Assembly: GCA_024734555.1 (NCBI GenBank)
Contig: JANPWX010000619.1
Location: 3,652,138 to 3,716,137 of the forward strand
DNA: 64,000 nt
Reading direction: 5' to 3'
Source of the DNA: Trochalopteron elliotii
Taxonomy: Eukaryota > Chordata > Aves > Passeriformes > Leiothrichidae
The notes below the pieces were generated by a model. The model was given only the letters and a program-made list of their open reading frames with translations, had not been told where the DNA came from and did not search any database. The translations under genes were made by a program, and so were the position numbers. Positions 49,351-62,400 of this stretch are shown here, in pieces. How positions within the stretch are numbered: the stretch's first letter is position 1; every line of letters begins with the position of its first letter.

Positions 49351-49530
49351 TCATAGAATTATAGAGTGGTTTGGGGGGATCTTAAACATCATCTAGCTCC
49401 AACACCTCTCCCATGAGCAGGGACACCTTTCACTAGACCAGGTCCATCAAACACTTGAATGCTTCCTGGAGTGGAGTATCCACAACTCTCAAGAACTTGT
49501 TCCAGTGTCCGACTACCACCTGAGTAAAAT
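49351..49530 (-). mobile_element. CR1 LINE 3'-end fragment, antisense
   Basis: The + strand starts GTCATAGAATTATAGAGTGG TTTGG, the reverse complement of the CR1 tail. It continues with 'catcatctagctccaacacc', 'gagcagggacacctttcact', 'agaccaggtccatcaaacac' and 'tatccacaactctcaagaac'. Truncated after about 180 bases. Confidence 0.92.
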
Positions 49531-50871
49531 AATATAAACTTTCAGTTTAAGCTGATGATAAGTTATATTCAAACTTGTTCATAGAAGCATCTCTTGAACA
49601 TGGAAAATGCTCAAGAAACACTTGAGTTTTGTCATATCTGGTCAAGAGTATCTAGATGCATCTATCACTTTTGGCCCTAAACAGTACTAAATGAAATGTT
49701 CACAGCAAAGGTTAAATAGGATTTGAAGGATGTTGGCAGGGAAGACATGCTGTTTAAGCCAGTCTTTCACCTATATGTAGTCTAATACACTTAGTAGTAC
49801 TTTCTTGATGTTAATCTCCATGCTGTCTATTTTTAATGGGCTTTAGGTTGCACTGCTTGCCTGCAGAATACAGATCTTAACTTCCTTCTTAAAGAACCAT
49901 AGAGAAAATAAAACTACTGGAAGCAGGTGAAAAAAGGGTGGCCGAATACAGACAACTGTCTGACTAAGAGAATGACTCTTTGGAGCAATGGATAGCTTTT
50001 TTTATCTTTCTAGGATGTGAATTACACATAAAGTAATGTCTGCAGTGGAAACAGGAGTTCAGAAAGCATAGCTTTTCTGTGGCTACTTATCAGTTATTTG
50101 CTATGAAGCGTATAACCAGAAAATGCTTAAGGAAAGCAAGTGGTAAAAATATTTGCTAGTTCCCCTTCTAATCCACTCATTTACTGATTTTGCTGCCATG
50201 TTACAAGTGAGATCTGAGTGATCTGTGAGTATTGATGTATACCCAAGCAGTTTTATGAAAGTCCTACTTTGAGACAGAACTTTTCTGGCCATTGAATCTT
50301 GTCTTATTTTAAATTGTCTATGGCTAATAAGTTATTTCAAAACTCCAAATGGTATGCAGTATGGAATTCCTGTAGTCAGTTATAATATTTAGAATCATAC
50401 CATCATTTTACAGATTTCTTCAAAATGAACTTATAGATCTTTTTTTAATGATATTCTCATATCACTTCCTGTGGAGTCATCCTACAAAAAAATTTGGGTT
50501 GCATCAGCTGGGCATCACTTTGATCCCCAAATGTTTTATTAGTTTTTGCTCTGTATTACGCAATGGTTTTTAATATTTTCTTTCCTTAAGTATTTGCTGT
50601 TTATAGGCTTCATAGTCAATTTATATTCATCTGTTTTTTGCCTTAGTACTGTAGGACATTTATTTACTATTCCAGATTGACAGATTATTTTCAGAATTAC
50701 AGCTGTAATAAGTGGTAGAAGGGCATCCATTTTTTATGACTATTTAATACATTTGCAGTGATTAACAAGTTTGTTAACAAGTTCTGAAAATTTATTTCTG
50801 TGCATTTTGTTTCAGAGGGGTGGAAAAACAACTGTGGTTTCATTTTTTTTTTTTTTTCTTTCAAAATACAG

Positions 50872-51007
50872 CACTGTAGAAAGAAAAGATAACAGGATGC
50901 TCCCTGAATTTATATTCTCATGGAATGATGCTGAAGATTTAGGTGGAAAAACAGAAACTGCATTCCTTTTAAAAGAATTGGACACTCTGAGGGCCAAAAA
51001 TAAGAAG
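50872..51007 (+). CDS. MIPOL1: MIPOL1 coding exon 3 (entry into coiled coil)
   Basis: Acceptor: a long T/C run then AAAATACAG (AG at 50870-50871). Donor: AAG|GTACAA at 51008. 136 bases, phase 2 in and 0 out. It completes the split Ser codon and reads TVERKDNRMLPEFIFSWNDA (about residues 70-89), then TAFLLKELDTLRAKNKK (about 98-114). The last part matches the conserved MIPOL1 stretch AFLLKELD.LR..NKK and begins the heptad pattern of the coiled coil (L/I/F at a/d spacing). The frame also runs open upstream of the acceptor, but that part is intronic. Confidence 0.92.
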
Positions 51008-52005
51008 GTACAATTGAGATATTCAAGATACCAATATTTATTTTTTATTTTTGCCTTGGAAAACATACATTTTAAACCGTGCTTAATTTAGTTTTGTTAT
51101 TTATTTTAGCGTGCCAATCACCAGCTTCCTGTCATTTTGTATTTCACATATTTCATATCTGCTTGACAACTATTTCTCTGGAATTAAAAAAAAACCTACT
51201 CTCTGACTTTTTAAAGTCAGAATCGATGGCATAGATTCTTGCACTGTGGGTGAAAAACAATGAATACCAAAGACTAGACCAGGATTTCATGGATAGAATC
51301 TGGAGTTCATTCTTCCGATGCTTCTGTACATGTGGCCTAGATAATTAATGTGCCCTGATAACTCAGCTTTATTGAAGGGAAGAAAATTCCATCTTCCTTG
51401 AACACTGCATTGCTTCTAATGTTAGCTGTGGTTGCATGTGCCTAAACAGCCTAACAGTCTCTAGTCTTTCCATGAAGTGTCATTGAATATTCAAGCATAG
51501 ATCTGAGATAATATTCAAGAACAAATTCAGTGAATACCCTTTAAAAGAAAGGCCTCTATGCGAAAGAATACCAATCTTCTATCTCATGAAGAATATCTGG
51601 GCAAGAGTATCTAGAAAATATGCATTTATCGGTCTTTTCAGACTGCGATGTCTGTATCTTGGTAGGAAACAGGCTATTCATGCAACCACCTACCCTTGCA
51701 ATTCTGAACTTCCTTATCCAGAAGGACTACAGCTGGCAATACCTGAGGAAGAGAATCCCAAATAAAAACAATGGCATGTGCATTGCTACTTGTCTCACAG
51801 AGCAAGATAGGCCAGATGTTAAAAAATGTGGTTTTCACATTTGTTCTTTAAACAAATAAATATAGTAAATTGAAATTCTGTTTTAACGCTTAGTGTTTCT
51901 ATTTTGAGGGTGAGAAATTGTTATTTGCAACTTTATTGTGGTTGAAAGTAGTGGTTGGCAGTTTCAGCCAGATAAGAATCTCACTGTCCATTTTGTTCAA
52001 TTCAG
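51008..52005 (+). other. MIPOL1 intron between coding exons 3 and 4
   Basis: 998 bases with GTACAA donor and AATTCAG acceptor. It contains one copy of a 36-bp sequence found again at 54725. A 79-codon + frame (51620-51859) ends just before AATAAATA. It has no recognised homology and no exon borders in phase. Confidence 0.8.
51573..51608. repeat. 36-bp perfect repeat, copy 1
   Basis: Begins AATCTTCTATCTCATGAAGA and ends GGGCAAGAGT. Identical at all 36 bases to 54725-54760, in the same orientation. The flanks diverge within a few bases on both sides. Confidence 0.9.
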
Positions 52006-52111
52006 CTTCAAGATAAGCTGGCTGAAAAGGACAAGGAGCTGAAGACGATGAAACTAGACTTAGAATTGCAAGACAGAGCTACAGAAGCTAAGATTGCAGA
52101 AAGGATTGCAG
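52006..52111 (+). CDS. MIPOL1: MIPOL1 coding exon 4 (coiled coil)
   Basis: Acceptor TTTTGTTCAATTCAG (AG at 52004-52005); donor GCAG|GTACAG at 52112. 106 bases, phase 0 in and 1 out. It reads LQDKLAEKDKELKTMKLDLE (about residues 115-134) and LQDRATEAKIAERIA (135-149). Leu and Ile recur at heptad a/d positions and the rest is highly charged, so it forms a continuous coiled coil. The LQ.KLA..DKE...K..LELQ...TEAKIAE pattern is what I recall for mammalian MIPOL1, and it is the best single identifier together with exon 5. Confidence 0.95.
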
Positions 52112-54724
52112 GTACAGTAGGCAAGCATTTAACAGATGGCTGTATGGCTCATGCAGTACCCGTGGTTGCTATCTGACGTGGCCTAGTGAATGTTAGCTTT
52201 ATTTGCTAAAGGAGGGAAGATTTGACTTTTTTTTTTTTTTTATGTGTGGCTGTTTAGAGTTGCTTAGAAAATAGATGGCTTTAACATCCTGGTACTGGTA
52301 TTAGTAGGAGCTTTACCTGTATTCATACTGATTTGGGCATTAAATGCATTGTTAACACCATGTCAATCCAATCACAAAAAGGTTGTTTGTTTTGTTGGAA
52401 GGTCCTGAACAAACAAGGGGAAATAATGATTACCAGTGCCTCTACCTTTCAACCAGCAGTTCAAATACCACTTATTGTTTTAGCTGGTTGACAGCAATAC
52501 TACCCCCTCCCCGTGTTTGGAGATAGTCTCACATTCACCTCAACCAGAGACCTGCACTGTTCTTGAAAAATCTGCTCTTGGTAGTTAAAATGAATTTTTG
52601 TCAGATGATGGCATATATCCAGTGAATGAAGTTTATATGAATTCTCAGAAGGAAAGGTTTTTAAGTTTACAGCTGAAAGTGAACGTGTGCTTATATTTGT
52701 TGTTAATTGTTTTTTGGGTAGACATACAAGCATGGAGACAGTTTGTATTCTGTGCTTGTGGAAATTGCTGATGTAATGAAGCTGGGCCTTCTTATAGAAA
52801 AGTGACTGTGTATATACAGTGTACCCAATAGATGAAAAATACTCTTGAGGTTTTCATTAAGATGTTTAAAAAAATTAAGGAGAGTACTTTTATTAATTCA
52901 TTGTATCATATGTTCAGAAAGAAAGGGTAAGCTTGGTAAAATTATTTCCTCATAGACCACACACACTTCATAGAGTATTAATAGTACTAATAGCTGTCCC
53001 CAAAATATTTGTACTAAAGGGAGGAGTAACAGTCTTCAGGAAAATGGAGCAGATATTAATCTCTCTAGCTGAAAAACAGATGGCTGACATTCCACTTAAT
53101 ATCAAACTCCTGAGAATATGGTATACTGTGAATGTTATAGATGGAAAAAAGAGTTCCTAGATTTTCTGTGGTGGGGGAAGGGAAAGTCAGATGTAATCAA
53201 CATTTTAGGAAAAAAATTAAATACAGGCATAATTTTATTCTTATTTAATTTCACATAACTGCTTGCTTTATTTTCAGAAGAAAGAAAAATCTGCGCTCTG
53301 TGTCGTTGTTATATCCACCATCCAAAAGCTAATGCAGATTGATTGGCTTGAATATGAAGTTTTGTGTTTGTTCCTGGATATTTCCCAGTGTTTTACCTCT
53401 GTACTTGATTCTCTTTGGTATAGGTGTTCATTGCTCATTAAAACTTGGGAAGAAAGGTGCATCAAAAACACAGATAGTTTCATTTTTATAGCTACAGTTG
53501 AAATACTTGTTAGGAAATTGTTGTTTTCCTACACTACTGCTTAAACTTTCTAATGATATCCTAATCATATTTTTCTCTTCAAAACAGAGTGGCATGAATA
53601 TGTATATAATAATTTAACATGATTATTCTGTTTTAAAAGGAAGACTACACCAAATTTTAAAGAGAGCTACATGGTGTAGTAACAATGACCTTTCAAAAAT
53701 AACCTTTTTTTCTCCTTTTATGAGTACAGGAAGTATAAAATCCTTTAAATGCTGGAGAGAGAGGGCAAGAGGCTCCTTACTACTTCAACTGTTTGCCAAA
53801 AGGAAGCATCGTTAATATTTCACATTTTTTTTGCTTCCTGTCTTACAGTTCTAAGAATGTTACCAAATCTGGATAAATAGTTTGAAATCTGGAATTACGT
53901 GAACCAAACTGGATTTGTGGAAGCCTGTGTGTGTTTCTCTCGTAAAAGCCTTGGGGAGAGTTCTAATGGACAAGCAGAACCTAATAAAGAACAGACGGTG
54001 TGTTTAAGGAAAAACTTATCCCCCTGCATTAAGTTCTTTGAGGAAGGGAGAACACATGCCACTGTGATTTCAGGTTACTAGTTAATGTTTAATTACTGCA
54101 GTGTGTAACACATGGTAGAGTGAAGCTTGTAAATATGGGTGTTTGCGTTTTTATTATTGCTTAGTACTGACTTCATGATAAGTAAGTGACTCCACAAAAT
54201 TATATTGTAAAGAGCGTAAGAAAGGTACACCATAAAAGTGTTATCTACTTTGAGGAATATTAGAATTCTGTTTTAAAAGGTAACTCTCTAATTGATAGGT
54301 TTTACCTAGACAAGTCCCATGGAAAGAATGGAAGAGTGAAGACAAAGGTCATTTTGAAATGAAGCTACAACAGTCTACAGAAACAAATAATCCAAAGATT
54401 GTCAGTTTATTATTTTTGCATTGTTCAAAGGAAAAAGTGAAGAAAAAAAGGGTAAATTTATTAAATGCTTCATGAGAAAAGAAGAAAAAGTAGAATTAAG
54501 GCAGAAGGTATATGTGGTGGAAGAAAAGTATAATACTATGTGCAGTAAATAATTTATTTTAAGAACGTTTTTATTTTAAGTCTTGCTGGCCTTGAAAATG
54601 GATTTTAAAACTTCCTTGGGTCTCTATCTCTGTGTTAGCTAGGTATGACTAAAGAAAATTAGGGAATTTAAAGTTTTGATTTCAGGCATTTAAGCATTAG
54701 AGACTGTTGTTTCTGGTCTTTACT

Positions 54725-54760
54725 AATCTTCTATCTCATGAAGAATATCTGGGCAAGAGT
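54725..54760. repeat. 36-bp perfect repeat, copy 2
   Basis: Identical to 51573-51608 and 3.15 kb downstream, in the next intron. The bases after the shared GGGCAAGAGT differ. Confidence 0.9.
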
Positions 54761-57700
54761 TTTCTGCAGAGATTCCTGCAGTTTATTCATTATTCTTCTG
54801 TTGTATTTTTCATCATTTTGACACAATGTCAGAAGGTACTGTTAGTTTCACTCCCTGTCATGAAGAGCAGAGGTGGAGGCAACATCAGGAAAACCCAGGG
54901 AAGAGCACATCATAAAAGAACAGACACCAGGATAGTGTAAGCAAAAAAAGGAACACCACATATGCAGCGAGTATGAAGAACAGCCGAATCTTGAAATTTG
55001 GGTGTGCAGAACTTTTGTATGTTGAACAGAAAAGGGAATGGGTGCTGCCTGTGGGAGTGGAAAGGGGAAGGAACACACATCTTGCACGGACAGACTGGAA
55101 ATTCAAGATGGAGGCATTGCAAAAGAGTAAGTCTTCAAAATAACTAGCCAAGAGAACAGATCTCACTTTGGATGGATGTAGTAAGTGACTTCATTTTTTC
55201 CTAATGGAAGAATTAAACAGGGGATATATAGGAACTTTTAGAGGAAGGAGCTGGTTGAGTGTGAGAGTTACAGAGCATAGTGGTAACTTTTCTAGACTGG
55301 AAAAAATATCAAAGTCATATTCTCACAGTGCCATTACTGCAGCAAGATATACCATAGTTGGCATCAGAGCCAGAGCTCTTGGAATATTTTTGTTGTTATG
55401 AGAGTATATATTGAGACTAAGAATAATTCTGAATGAAAATATAATAAATACATTTATCCTTAGATCTTTCTGTGGCAACAGCTATTCCATGAGTTTGGGT
55501 TTTTTTGTGCCAGTATCTAATAATAATGTTACCAAAATTTAATACTTTCTTAAATCAGCATCAGCTCAGCAGGATTGAGTCCAGTCCTGTTAGGGGCTTC
55601 ACACCATTTTTAATGCCTGAAAACTGTATTGGCATTCTGTAGATGCTCTCTGAAAGACCAAGGTAATGATAGGAAATACAGTGTGGAAAAAGAGGAAAGC
55701 AGTACTTCTAACATGGTGGTATGTATTATACAACTTTCAGTCTCTTGGAAACTATGGCAATATACCTACAGGGAAGTCCCTATTTCAGGTCTGTTTTTAT
55801 GAAAATGTTTTGAATGTACATTTGTGGTATTTTGGAATTCTTGAATAGGGTGTGGAAATATTCATGAACATTATTTGAAGTTTTCTAAATTGACTTGAAA
55901 AATAATTACTGAATATGCATATGCAACAGATTTAATAGCAAAAGTAAAAGTAAATATCCAAGTGGCTGTTAGCTTAGAGTTAATTTGATTTAATATCCAT
56001 AAAGTAAGAGGAAATAAGTAATCTTGCCAGTAATAAACTTTAGGAGGCAATAACTTTTCAGCACAGAAGAAAAATATTTTCCATTTCTTCAAAGCTCACT
56101 TTAGAGTCCCTTTTTAGATGTTATTTTTCTTTCCTGCATGTCATCCATTAAAGATTAGCTGTGGAAGGTTGGAGCATGGAGAGATTATGAATGACAGAAC
56201 AACTCCTGCAGAATAATAATCAGTTTTTGGTATTTAATGCTGTTTGACTTTTGCAGACACATTTCTTATTAACCTTTGGTACAAACAGAAATCCAGGTTC
56301 CTGATATCTCATGGAGAAGATGAATTCAAGATCCTCTTCCAATTAAACTGAAATAAGGGCAATATTGGGCTTTAGCCAAAAGAACTCAGTAGTTCCCAGC
56401 TCTCATGTTTATAAACCTAAATATGAGTGATATTTTACAGTTTAAGAAGGTAATGCATATACTTCCCTAAACCTGTTTTCTCTGCATAATTTATTTATGT
56501 ATTTAGTCTATATAGCTCTTAGGGTGTTTGTCCTATTAAATGCTTCATTATGGAATACTATTTCCTGAATATCTTTTCCTGATAAATATAAAATAAAATA
56601 TTTCCTGATAAATAACACAATTTTGAGAATAGCTGCAAGATTTGAATCCTCTATATGGGAAGGTAGACAATCCATCTAAAGAACAGAAAAAACCCCAAGA
56701 TGGGGGTATTGTGACTGAGAAATTCTTGGCTTAATTTTTAACAGCTTAATTTGAAGATGTGATTTTACCTTCAGATTGTTAAAATTGTTGATTGTCAAAA
56801 AGTTGCATACAGCTCTTTGAAGAACAATATACGATGAGTTGGTATCGATTAAAATGTCAGTTGCTAAGCTATTTATCGGTGGAGCTTGTATATAAAAAGC
56901 CAGCCAGTTTCTTCCGCATTTTTTATTACTACTGTGGCCCTTCTTTCTTCCACACAACAAATGCTAGATGAACATAAAGAATTGGGTTTTATTCAGGAAT
57001 AAAAAGGTCTGCAAATGATCTACTTCTTGGGGCATTACAAAACTTTCCTTTAACATGACAAATTATAACTTGCAAACTTCAATGCAATGTTTATATTTTC
57101 CCCCTAAAATTAAATATTCAGGCATCAGCAATTATTCACTGAAGAAAAAAGTTTAACAGTGTTATGGTTTGAATTTTGAAGTCAGCTGTGTTTAGTGTAT
57201 TGGAGGCAAACGCTTAAGTATTGCACAGGGATTGGCTTTCACAAGAACTGCCTTGGGGTCTGTGTATAATACTCTCTCCTATTCTTTTCCACCTTATTTT
57301 TTTTTAATTGAATTGCGATCTGAGTACACAAAGAAAACCCTATGCAGAGCTGCCACTAAGCAACTTTAGCCTTTTATTAAGAACACTCTTTTTATAGCAT
57401 TGGAAATGTAGGAGCAGATGAATGCTATGCACTAAATACATACAACAAACACAAAGCAATAAAGAAGTCAGTGTGTTCTATCAGTGTTTGTTCAGATTGC
57501 TTTATCTATAAAGTCACATTTAGGTGTAAATTACTTTTAGTCTATAACTCCTGGTACAGACTGGTGAAAACTCTTAAGTAGTTTTCCTGTGATCGTCTTA
57601 TCACTGTTTTTATTTTTCGGTTACACGTCATAACTGAAAGTAAATGAATGGTAGCTTTCAAAAAAGACCTAGGAACTTAAGTTGTCTGTTTCGTAATAGA

Positions 57701-59401
57701 ACATGTCAGCACTATGTTTAAGTTGACAGTGAGCCCTGGAGCTCCTGATAGTTTGCCATTAACCTGAATAAGAACTCTGTAAGAGCTTTAGAATTTGAAC
57801 ATTTCTAGGGATTATCTGCATTTTGTAACATGTATAAACAGAGACCAATTAATGACAACACTTTAAAGGCTTTCATGGCAATGCAGGGGTTTTTTTTTCT
57901 TAATTTGGTTATGGTAAGATTGACTTATTTAGGAGTTGTGAGCACAGTCATTAAATTTAGTAGAAGAAAATCTCAGAGGATTTTGATTTCTAATTTGAGT
58001 GGATGACAAATACATACACATTTGTATTTCTGTAAGAACAAGCATATATCCATATGGTTAAATAAAATTGAATGCATCTGTAAAACTGACTTATATTGAA
58101 AACCAGTTATTGTGTTGTGATGGTATTTACTGTATCTTCTGAAATACAGTAGTGGTATGGATAGTGATCTCATATTTTTTTTACAAGACCTGGCCTGTAA
58201 TCCAATTCGACTTTTTTTGTTGAGTAATGTGAAGTGATTTCTGCTGCCATAAATGTTTTTAGTCCCAACATTTTCCTCTTTTGCCTCTCTTACTCAGTTT
58301 ATTTTATTTACACAGATGACCTCTAGGAAATAAGCAAACAGACTTTTATCTTGGGAGTTGTGCTTTCCTTGCTTCCCCCAAAGTTCCATGTTTGGAAAAT
58401 CATGAAATACTGTTTAAACTAGAATGATTTCCAGCACACCTTCTCAGTACTGCTGTTTTAAAGGTGGTTTAAAAAGTATAGGAGATAAGTTTGCCAAAAG
58501 AATCAGGTTCAACTAAGAAAATATGTACACTACTTTGACTCAGTAAACTCATACTTGGTATGGTTCATCTTCTTCATATTTACTTTTGCCCATATTAGAA
58601 AACAATTAGCTTACTAAACAAATTTGAGTATTTGGGATAAAAAAATCTACTTTGAGTCTCTCTCATTTGACTAAGAATTACATGATATTTGATAAGCTTG
58701 TTTAAAAATGGACATATCCAAATATTATTGTAAACACCCATTGATTTGTTTTACCTGCAATATAAGTATTTTACTTAGTTGGCTTACATAGTAGCTAATA
58801 ATATTTGTTAATGTAATTTAACTGCTCTGAACCTTTACTGAACAAATATTGAAATTTATACAAGTCAAAGAAAGAGAATCTCTAATGACTTTTGTAAAAG
58901 CTTCCATTTAATAGTTAAGGAGAAAAGTTTATATGACATACCAGATGCAATTAACAGTAGATTTTACATTTAATAAAAAGAAAGAAGCATATGTATTTGC
59001 TTTATTCATTCCATCATAATTTGCATTAGGGCTGTGGGTGTTTAATGAGCAAATTCCAGCTAAAATGCTATATTGATTTTCTAAGTGAACTTTGTAATAG
59101 CTATCTACCTTACAAAAGCTCTCTGTTTACAATTGTTTTCTTTACTAAAAACTAAAAATATTTTAGAATTGATGAGTTTAGCATAATGATTTTTTTAAAA
59201 TAAAGAGCTCTTTTTGAGTATGCAGGGGTTTTAGTTACAAGGGGGAAGATGTAATTAAATTCTTCAAAACAAATGAAGTTTATGCAACTAAAAGGTAGTG
59301 CTGTACTTTTATATACTACAATATTTGCAAGCATGAGAAAATAATCCTTTTTTCTTAATTCAGTTCTCTGGGATTTAAATATTTTAGCTCTTGAATGCCA
59401 T

Positions 59402-59405
<4 letters not shown>

Positions 59406-59438
<33 letters not shown>
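59406..59438. repeat. (TA)n microsatellite
   Basis: Uninterrupted alternating TA for about 33 bases. Likely length-polymorphic. Confidence 0.97.
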
Positions 59439-59441
<3 letters not shown>

Positions 59442-62400
59442 TTAGTAAATGACACAATTCATTTTAGCTGAATACTAGACTACTCATACTTCATTTCTGT
59501 GTGTCATTTTTTTACTTGAAATACGAATTCTGTACAAGTTTTTTTGTTTCTTCTTGGTCAGGACTCAAGACAGAATGGATCGGGGCAGTTGGTATGCCAC
59601 TAGAAGGTCTCCAAGGAAAACCTTGTAATGTCAACCAGAGCAGTTGATGAAAAAGTAGCTGGATCTGTTTTTTCTTTGGATCAGGCGCCAAGTCAGTGCA
59701 GCAGTACTGAGTTTGTATTTTGCTGGATATCATATCATATCTTGAATGGAATTTAGAAGCATGACTCAGTGTTACTCTCGGTTTCTACCTCACATTTTTA
59801 AGAAGCATAGGGATGATAATCTGGATAATTTTTACTCTTTCTAATATGAAGGAATTTCTTGTCACTCTTTCATAGACTCTTAACTGGACAGCTTATACAT
59901 CACTCATTTTCCTAGATATGGTGCAAAATTTTTTTGCTTTGCTGCTGCATTGAGACCTAAATGTGTATGCATTTCACTTATTTCAGTCATGCTGTGGTCC
60001 TTATGGTCCTGAGCTTCTACCTGTGACTCATCCACAGCTCAGAGTGAATGGGGAATATTCAGACTACCTGCAATCATGTGACTGTCATAATATTCCCTAT
60101 AGTAGGAAAAAAGGAATTCATAAAATATTAAGTAAGAGTCAGAGATGTATAGCCATTGGGTAACAAAAACATCAAACCTAAATCAGCTTGGGCTGGTGAA
60201 GAAATCAGGTGACTTAGTCTTCTACAGACCATTAAAATGAGTTAGATGAGGTCTTTAAGTATTTTTTAAATAAGTAATTTCTTTTGGAAGTGTCAGTATT
60301 GCTATGTTGTATTAAAATGTCATGTATCTAAGTATCTTTTGTTTTAAAACTTAGGTTACTATGCAAGCATCTTACATGATTTTCTACATTTTCCCTAATC
60401 TGTTTTAGTATTAAACAACTGACTTGCAGAATTACTTTTAAGAAACAGAACCAAAAGCCAGACACTTGTAATTGATACAGAATTACTATAAATATTCTTT
60501 TAATGCGGTTGGTGGATCTGGATGTTTACACCAATGCTTTAATTTAGTGGAAGGAAAGATTTGCTCAATTTAAGTCGCTTTCCATAGCTGATAGTTACAG
60601 TGTTTTGTAATAGACTTTTAGGTGGAGGAAGGGTCCACTGTTCAAAGGCAATTAGCATTTGAGCTGCTATCAGGGGTCGTAAGATTTCAGATAAGCAGGA
60701 TGCTTAAATAACTTGAAAAATACCTTTTTCTGAATACTTTCATACTGTTATATGTACAGTATTTGAGTTTAATGACAAATAAGCAATAATCTGTTTTCTA
60801 AAAGCCTGTATGGTCATTATTACCACTGGCTATATTTACACAGAGAGGGACTTAGACATGCCAGAAGACAGTCACTCTATGTGTACATGTACATTCATGA
60901 TCTATTGCAGAAGTCAACAAATTGTGGGGTTTCATGCTGAGGTGAGGATGTCCTAAGGTCTGACAGAAGGGGTGCACTTGAAGAGGCCAGAAAGAAGTTA
61001 ACTTAACTGAAAAATTATTGACCTCAGAATAGTAATAAGTGCCAAATCTTCAGTTATTTTAGACAGCTTGCTATTCATTGCAGAAGTTGTTTTCAATGTG
61101 AAAATTGCATAGTGTTTCCACTTGCAGCTTTACGGAAAAGGTTTTCTGTGAAGTGTCTCTGTTATGAAGCTAGATAAACTGACATAATTTACTGGAAAAA
61201 CTATAGCAAACAAATATATTAAGGTATTGATAGGTAATAATTACCATACAGAATCAAACTGCTTGTATATTCCAGATCCAGTCAGGACATAGCAGATGCA
61301 CTGTAGTTTACTCTGGCAGTCATTGCTCTGGCACTGGTTTCCCTGCTATCCCATATCTCAGCAATCCAAGTGGAAGTCTGGTGAGCTGAAATGCACAGCC
61401 TAGGTTACCTCATAGAGTTTTTTTTGTCCTTGGTGAGCCACTTACCTTTGCAGATATCAGGTGCATTCTCTGCAAGTGCTGCAAACTTACTGCTGGATAC
61501 CAGCCAGTGTAAATGCAGTGTTACAACTGTCTTACTCCAGTCTTAGTTTTTCCATTCCACATCAAGCAAAGCTTTCTTGTTGCAAACAGGGGAAATAGAT
61601 CTTCAAGGAAAAAAAAAGACACTATTCTTCCGGATTAAAGAGAATTTAATCAGTGTTTGTTAATTTTTGCATATATTTCAAAATCTGTGCTTCCAATGCT
61701 GAATTTCTTTTGGTGGTGTTGTTGGGAAACAACTTGTTAGAGCTCTGACCTGATGACTAGGCTTGTAGCTCCTCTGCAGACTTTTTGTGAGGGGAGGGAC
61801 TGCACTTTCAGAAGTAACATTTAGCCTTTCCTGGTCGGATTTTGTGTAATCTGCTGTTAGCCTGCAACGTTTTGCTAGGCCTGCAAAAAATGCTTCCTTA
61901 CTCCCCAGTGATAGGCTTCTCCCCAGCTTGAGGACAAGAAGATTCCTTTTTCTTGGTGCTGATAAAATTTATTTTGTGCCAGCAATACAGCTGCTATAAA
62001 AATGTGCTACTGTGTTTCTGTTGTTTCATTCTGTGAAGAATATGTTTCATTATATATTCCACTGTGAAGTTTTTTGTGCAATAATGTACAGACGTGAAGT
62101 AAAAGTAAAATAACAAATAAAGGCAAAAATTTTAATGTCAGTTTAGGTGAGAATGGTGGGACAAAAGCTCTAGGATCTTAGTAAAAGGGAGGAAGTAAAG
62201 AGGGAGGAAGCCTTTCTTTGATTAATAACTTAAGCAGTTGTTGAGAGAGAAACAGATAGTTCTGAAGGGAGTAAGGAAGCCCAGCGGCAATGGCTTAATA
62301 GAGAAAGTTATTGAGAAATAAATACCAAAATTTGAAAAAACACTATAGTGTGATGTTAGCAGACTATGACTATACCAAAATTTGACAGACTAGAAGGGAC

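Larger units (their letters stand above)
47995..50871 (+). other. MIPOL1 intron between coding exons 2 and 3
   Basis: 2,877 bases with GT...AG ends. It holds an antisense CR1 fragment, a short tandem repeat and an 11-bp inverted repeat, listed separately. Nothing else was recognised. Confidence 0.8.

Noticed and set aside
51642..51661. Apparent 20-base micro-exon between TTTTCAG and GTAGGA
   Set aside because: Its length would break the frame between exons 3 and 4, which join perfectly without it.
51620..51859. 79-codon + frame followed by AATAAATA
   Set aside because: It looked like a small gene or LINE fragment, but no motif was recognised and there is no start context or promoter. It is probably a chance frame.
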